Source: Bacteroides_D sp963546395
GTDB taxonomy: Bacteria > Bacteroidota > Bacteroidia > Bacteroidales > CAJPTX01
Assembly: GCA_963546395.1 (NCBI GenBank)
Contig: CAUUMS010000004.1
Location: 62,001 to 126,000, forward strand
Direction: 5' to 3'
Length of the DNA stretch: 64,000 nt
Below are positions 61,599 to 64,000 of this stretch, in pieces. The position numbers and the translations under genes are program-made. The notes under the pieces were generated by a model. That model was given only the letters and a program-made list of their open reading frames with translations, was not told where the DNA came from and searched no databases. The stretch's first letter is position 1. Every line of letters begins with the position of its first letter.

Positions 61599-62421
61599 CC
61601 TGCCGACCCATCATGCGTATAATCTCCCGGCTAAACTCCCCAAAGAGCCCCGGTGCTGCGCACAGCATCTCACCTCCGTGCAGCATGCCACCCTTGCCTG
61701 CGAAGTCTGCGCACAGCGCACCCGCCTCTGTGGCTATCACAATGCCTGCGGCCACGTCCCACGCATGCAAGCCATACTCGTAAAAGGCATCCACCCTGCC
61801 GCAAGCCACATACACGAGATCCGTGGCTGCCGACCCAAGACGGCGCAAGCCATGCGAGTGGCGCATGAAGTACTCCATCGTGCTAAAGAATGGGCCGATA
61901 TGCTTGTAGTTGCTGTATGGGAACCCCGTGGCCACGAGTGCATCATCTATCCGTGCGCAACGGGACGCCCGTATGGGAGCCCCATTCATGGTGGCACCGC
62001 CTCCACGCACTGCGCTGAAGAGCTCATCGGCCGTCACCTCGTACACCACTCCTAGCACCACATCGTCCCCATGGCTCAGACCGATGCTCACTGCATACGG
62101 CGGCATCCCATGGATAAAATTCGTCGTGCCATCCAGCGGATCCACCACCCAGTTGTACCCCGTGGATTTGCTCTCACCGCCCCCCTCCTCCGAGAGGATA
62201 CCAGCCTCGGAGAGTAGCTCTCGGAGTGCAGGGAGTATCATGCCCTCAGCCGTCTTATCGACGTACGACACGAAGTCATGCTCACCCTTCACCTCCACCC
62301 TATCCAGGCTAAACTGTGCCCGCTCTTTGGCGATGAACTGGCCTGCCAGCTTTGCTACCCGCTCAACCTGCGGGAGCAATATGCTCAGCCCGCCCTCCTT
62401 CTCGATATCAGCAATCAGCAT
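61591..62421 (-). CDS. Inositol monophosphatase family protein
   Basis: 276 aa. Metal-binding residues are seen at Asp55 (VSYVDKTAE), Glu79 (LSEEGGG), Asp94 and Asp97 (WVVDPLDGTTNFIHG), and a C-terminal HAWDVAAG. This is the lithium-sensitive phosphatase fold (SuhB/IMPase), acting on inositol phosphates or related small phosphates. Specificity cannot be read; a PAP phosphatase (CysQ) is less likely because the IMPase-type WVVDPLDGTTNF form is present. It overlaps mtaB by 7 bp at its start (ATGCTGA). Confidence 0.92.
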   Translation of the reverse strand: MLIADIEKEGGLSILLPQVERVAKLAGQFIAKERAQFSLDRVEVKGEHDFVSYVDKTAEGMILPALRELLSEAGILSEEGGGESKSTGYNWVVDPLDGTTNFIHGMPPYAVSIGLSHGDDVVLGVVYEVTADELFSAVRGGGATMNGAPIRASRCARIDDALVATGFPYSNYKHIGPFFSTMEYFMRHSHGLRRLGSAATDLVYVACGRVDAFYEYGLHAWDVAAGIVIATEAGALCADFAGKGGMLHGGEMLCAAPGLFGEFSREIIRMMGRQDG

Positions 62422-63725
62422 GGGTCTACCACCTCTCCTTTCATGATACCATTCCTCAGATGCCCCCCCAGTCTCACCTGGGCGATGCGTCCGCGATTAC
62501 CATCCGCAATGGGGAACTCCGCCCGGATGTAATTGTCTGTCAGCCCTTGCCCTATCCCATTTCGCCCTACATGCTCTACGAGCACTGGGCGCACAGCCCC
62601 AGCAAACCGCTCGCAGTAAGCCGTGTGCAGCTCCTCCGACAGAGCCGCCAGCCGACGGGCATACACCCGTTTCAGCTCAGAGGGCACTTTACCAGGCATG
62701 CGTGCCGCCAACGTCCCAGGGCGGGATGAATACGGGAACACGTGCAGGTACGAGGGCTTCAGCTCGAGCAAAAAGTCGTAGGTCTTCTCAAACTCCATCT
62801 CCGTCTCGCCCGGGAATCCCACGATCACGTCCACGCCCAGGAATAGATCGGGCATACGACGGCGGGCCTCCACCACGCGCTGCCAGTACACCTCTGTGGT
62901 GTAGCGTCGCTTCATGGCGCGCAGAATGTTATCGCTCCCCGACTGCAACGGCACATGCAGATGCGGCAGGAACTTACCCGAGCTCGCCACAAAGTCGAGT
63001 ATCGCATCTGTGAGCAGATTGGGCTCAATGGACGAAATCCTGTAGCGCAAGATGCCCTCCACCCCCTGTAGGGCCATCAGCAAATCCAGAAAAGACTCGC
63101 TGGTACCCCGACCAAAATCACCCGTGTTGATACCCGAGATCACGATCTCACGAGTGCCCATCTTGGCAATGACCCCCGCCTGCTGCACAGCCTCAGCAAT
63201 CCGCACGCTCTGTCCGCGCCCCCGGGCTAGCGGTATGGTGCAATAGCTGCAACCGTAGCTACAGCCATCCTGCACCTTCAGGAAGGCCCTCGTCCGATCG
63301 CCCAGTGAGTATGCCGGGAAAAAGTCGCTCTCAGCCTCTCCCCCGCAGGGGATCTCATCCCCATAGCCCATGGCCCAAAGCACCGCCTCGGCGAGCCGAT
63401 GTTTGTCATGGCGCATCACCACGAAATCGGCCCCATGGCTGTATAGCTCCCCCGGCGAAAGCTCGGCGTAGCATCCCACCAGCACCAGGAAGGCCCCTGC
63501 ATGCTCGCGGCGAACACGGTGCAGCAGCTGTCGGCACTTATGCTGGGCCTGCTCCGTGACAGCGCAGCTATTCAGCACCACGATGTCTGCACCCTCTCCC
63601 AGCCTCACAACCCGCACCCCGCGCGAGGTAAACTGGCGTGCGTAGGTTGACTCTTCCGAGTAGTTGAGCTTACACCCGAACGTGTAAAAGCTCACGCTAA
63701 GCCCTGTTGCCGCCCTGCCAGTCAT
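62415..63725 (-). CDS. mtaB: MtaB, tRNA t6A37 methylthiotransferase
   Basis: 436 aa. The N-terminal UPF0004 domain holds Cys18 (TFGCKLNYSE), Cys54 (NSCAVTEQA) and Cys85 (VGCYAE) for one iron-sulfur cluster. The radical-SAM cluster is at Cys155, Cys159 and Cys162 (CSYGCSYCTIP). A TRAM domain follows at the C-terminus. MtaB converts t6A to ms2t6A at position 37 of tRNAs reading ANN codons. The ATG at 63725 abuts a promoter element, so a GTG ten codons downstream, preceded by AGGG, is an alternative start. First gene of a four-gene overlapping operon. Confidence 0.94.
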   Translation of the reverse strand: MTGRAATGLSVSFYTFGCKLNYSEESTYARQFTSRGVRVVRLGEGADIVVLNSCAVTEQAQHKCRQLLHRVRREHAGAFLVLVGCYAELSPGELYSHGADFVVMRHDKHRLAEAVLWAMGYGDEIPCGGEAESDFFPAYSLGDRTRAFLKVQDGCSYGCSYCTIPLARGRGQSVRIAEAVQQAGVIAKMGTREIVISGINTGDFGRGTSESFLDLLMALQGVEGILRYRISSIEPNLLTDAILDFVASSGKFLPHLHVPLQSGSDNILRAMKRRYTTEVYWQRVVEARRRMPDLFLGVDVIVGFPGETEMEFEKTYDFLLELKPSYLHVFPYSSRPGTLAARMPGKVPSELKRVYARRLAALSEELHTAYCERFAGAVRPVLVEHVGRNGIGQGLTDNYIRAEFPIADGNRGRIAQVRLGGHLRNGIMKGEVVDPC

Positions 63726-63729
63726 GCCG

Positions 63730-63737
63730 CAAAGGTA
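63730..63737 (-). promoter_or_regulatory. Candidate -7 element at the mtaB start
   Basis: TACCTTTG on the minus strand matches TAnnTTTG, 4 bp from the ATG at 63725. If used, the mRNA would be leaderless or translation would start further in. No TTG lies 20 bases upstream. Confidence 0.45.
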
Positions 63738-63843
63738 GCGAATGCCACCCGAATACCCCTCCCGAAATGCTGTGCACCGAGCCCCCTCTCCCCCGTGCGA
63801 ATCCCCTTACTACGTGCGGCCGCAGTCCAATACGTTTCCCGCG

Positions 63844-64000
63844 CTAACGCTTCGCAGGAGCACTCCCGAGCACCTGGAGCGAATTCTTCATGAAAGCGAA
63901 CTTCTCATCAAACCGATCCTCTTTATCCTGCATCATAACCGTCATGGAATAATCACCAGCCAAGAAGGTGTAGATGCGCCCGTAGAGCATGAACTCCTCG
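63844..64000 (-). CDS. C-terminal fragment of an unrecognised protein (gene runs past the window)
   Basis: An open minus-strand frame enters from the right edge and ends at TAG 63844-63846. The last 51 residues run EEFMLYGRIYTFLAGDYSM to the end LGSAPAKR. The fragment has the look of a strand-turn-strand followed by a helix (DRFDEKFAFMKNSLQVL). I cannot assign a family. It ends 118 bp upstream of mtaB in the same direction; the promoter-like element between them suggests a separate unit. Confidence 0.6.
   Translation of the reverse strand, partial: EEFMLYGRIYTFLAGDYSMTVMMQDKEDRFDEKFAFMKNSLQVLGSAPAKR

Overview
The window (high G+C by eye, well above half) reads as a chromosomal segment of a Bacteroidales bacterium, most like Porphyromonadaceae. 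The evidence is the type IX secretion (T9SS) genes porX and porW, two giant surface proteins with T9SS C-terminal sorting domains, Bacteroidetes promoters (TTG, 20 bases, TAnnTTTG), an S46 acidic dipeptidyl-peptidase typical of amino-acid fermenters, the long form of IspG, and the gene order rpsU-xerC-hpf-tRNAs-tuf-tRNA-Trp-secE-nusG-rplKAJL-rpoBC. Genus assignment is inference.

Layout. 1-1.85 kb (+): the 3' end of murF and an N-acetylglucosamine-kinase-like gene. 1.96-7.95 kb (-): a tight cluster porW-porX-tsaE-DoxX/thioredoxin-like gene. 8.3-23.0 kb (-): the transcription/translation superoperon with four tRNAs in front of tuf and tRNA-Trp behind it, preceded by rpsU, xerC-type recombinase and hpf, and closed by a hairpin terminator after rpoC. 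23.4-37.5 kb (-): a roughly 14 kb surface-protein island holding a BspA-type leucine-rich-repeat protein (1,554 aa) and a giant subtilisin-like protease (3,027 aa), both with T9SS sorting domains and each followed by a terminator hairpin. 37.9-39.7 kb (-): an orphan methyl-accepting chemotaxis protein. 40.2-47.1 kb: dtd (+), two tandem phosphoethanolamine-transferase paralogues (-) and valS (-). 47.6-48.95 kb (+): tRNA-Cys and an unknown exported protein. 49.2-56.1 kb (-): YihY-type membrane protein, ispG, a DPP11-like S46 peptidase and a secreted C1 aminopeptidase. 56.2-59.6 kb (-): mqnE and a second chemoreceptor with a CheR-tether-like tail. 59.7-63.7 kb (-): an overlapping operon mtaB-inositol monophosphatase-lipid A acyltransferase-glycosyltransferase. 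The last bases hold the 3' end of one more minus-strand gene.

Themes. Several genes bear on the cell surface: T9SS control (PorX, PorW), T9SS cargo (protease and LRR protein), and lipid A/LPS tailoring (acyltransferase, phosphoethanolamine transferases, glycosyltransferase). The peptidases fit peptide-based nutrition. The least expected items are the two chemoreceptors with no che or flagellar gene in view, the porW-porX-tsaE linkage, and a two-copy 58-bp dispersed hairpin element with compensatory base changes. I found no CRISPR array, insertion sequence, prophage or defence system. Nothing here can be called a new system with confidence; the chemoreceptors and the hairpin element are the best leads.
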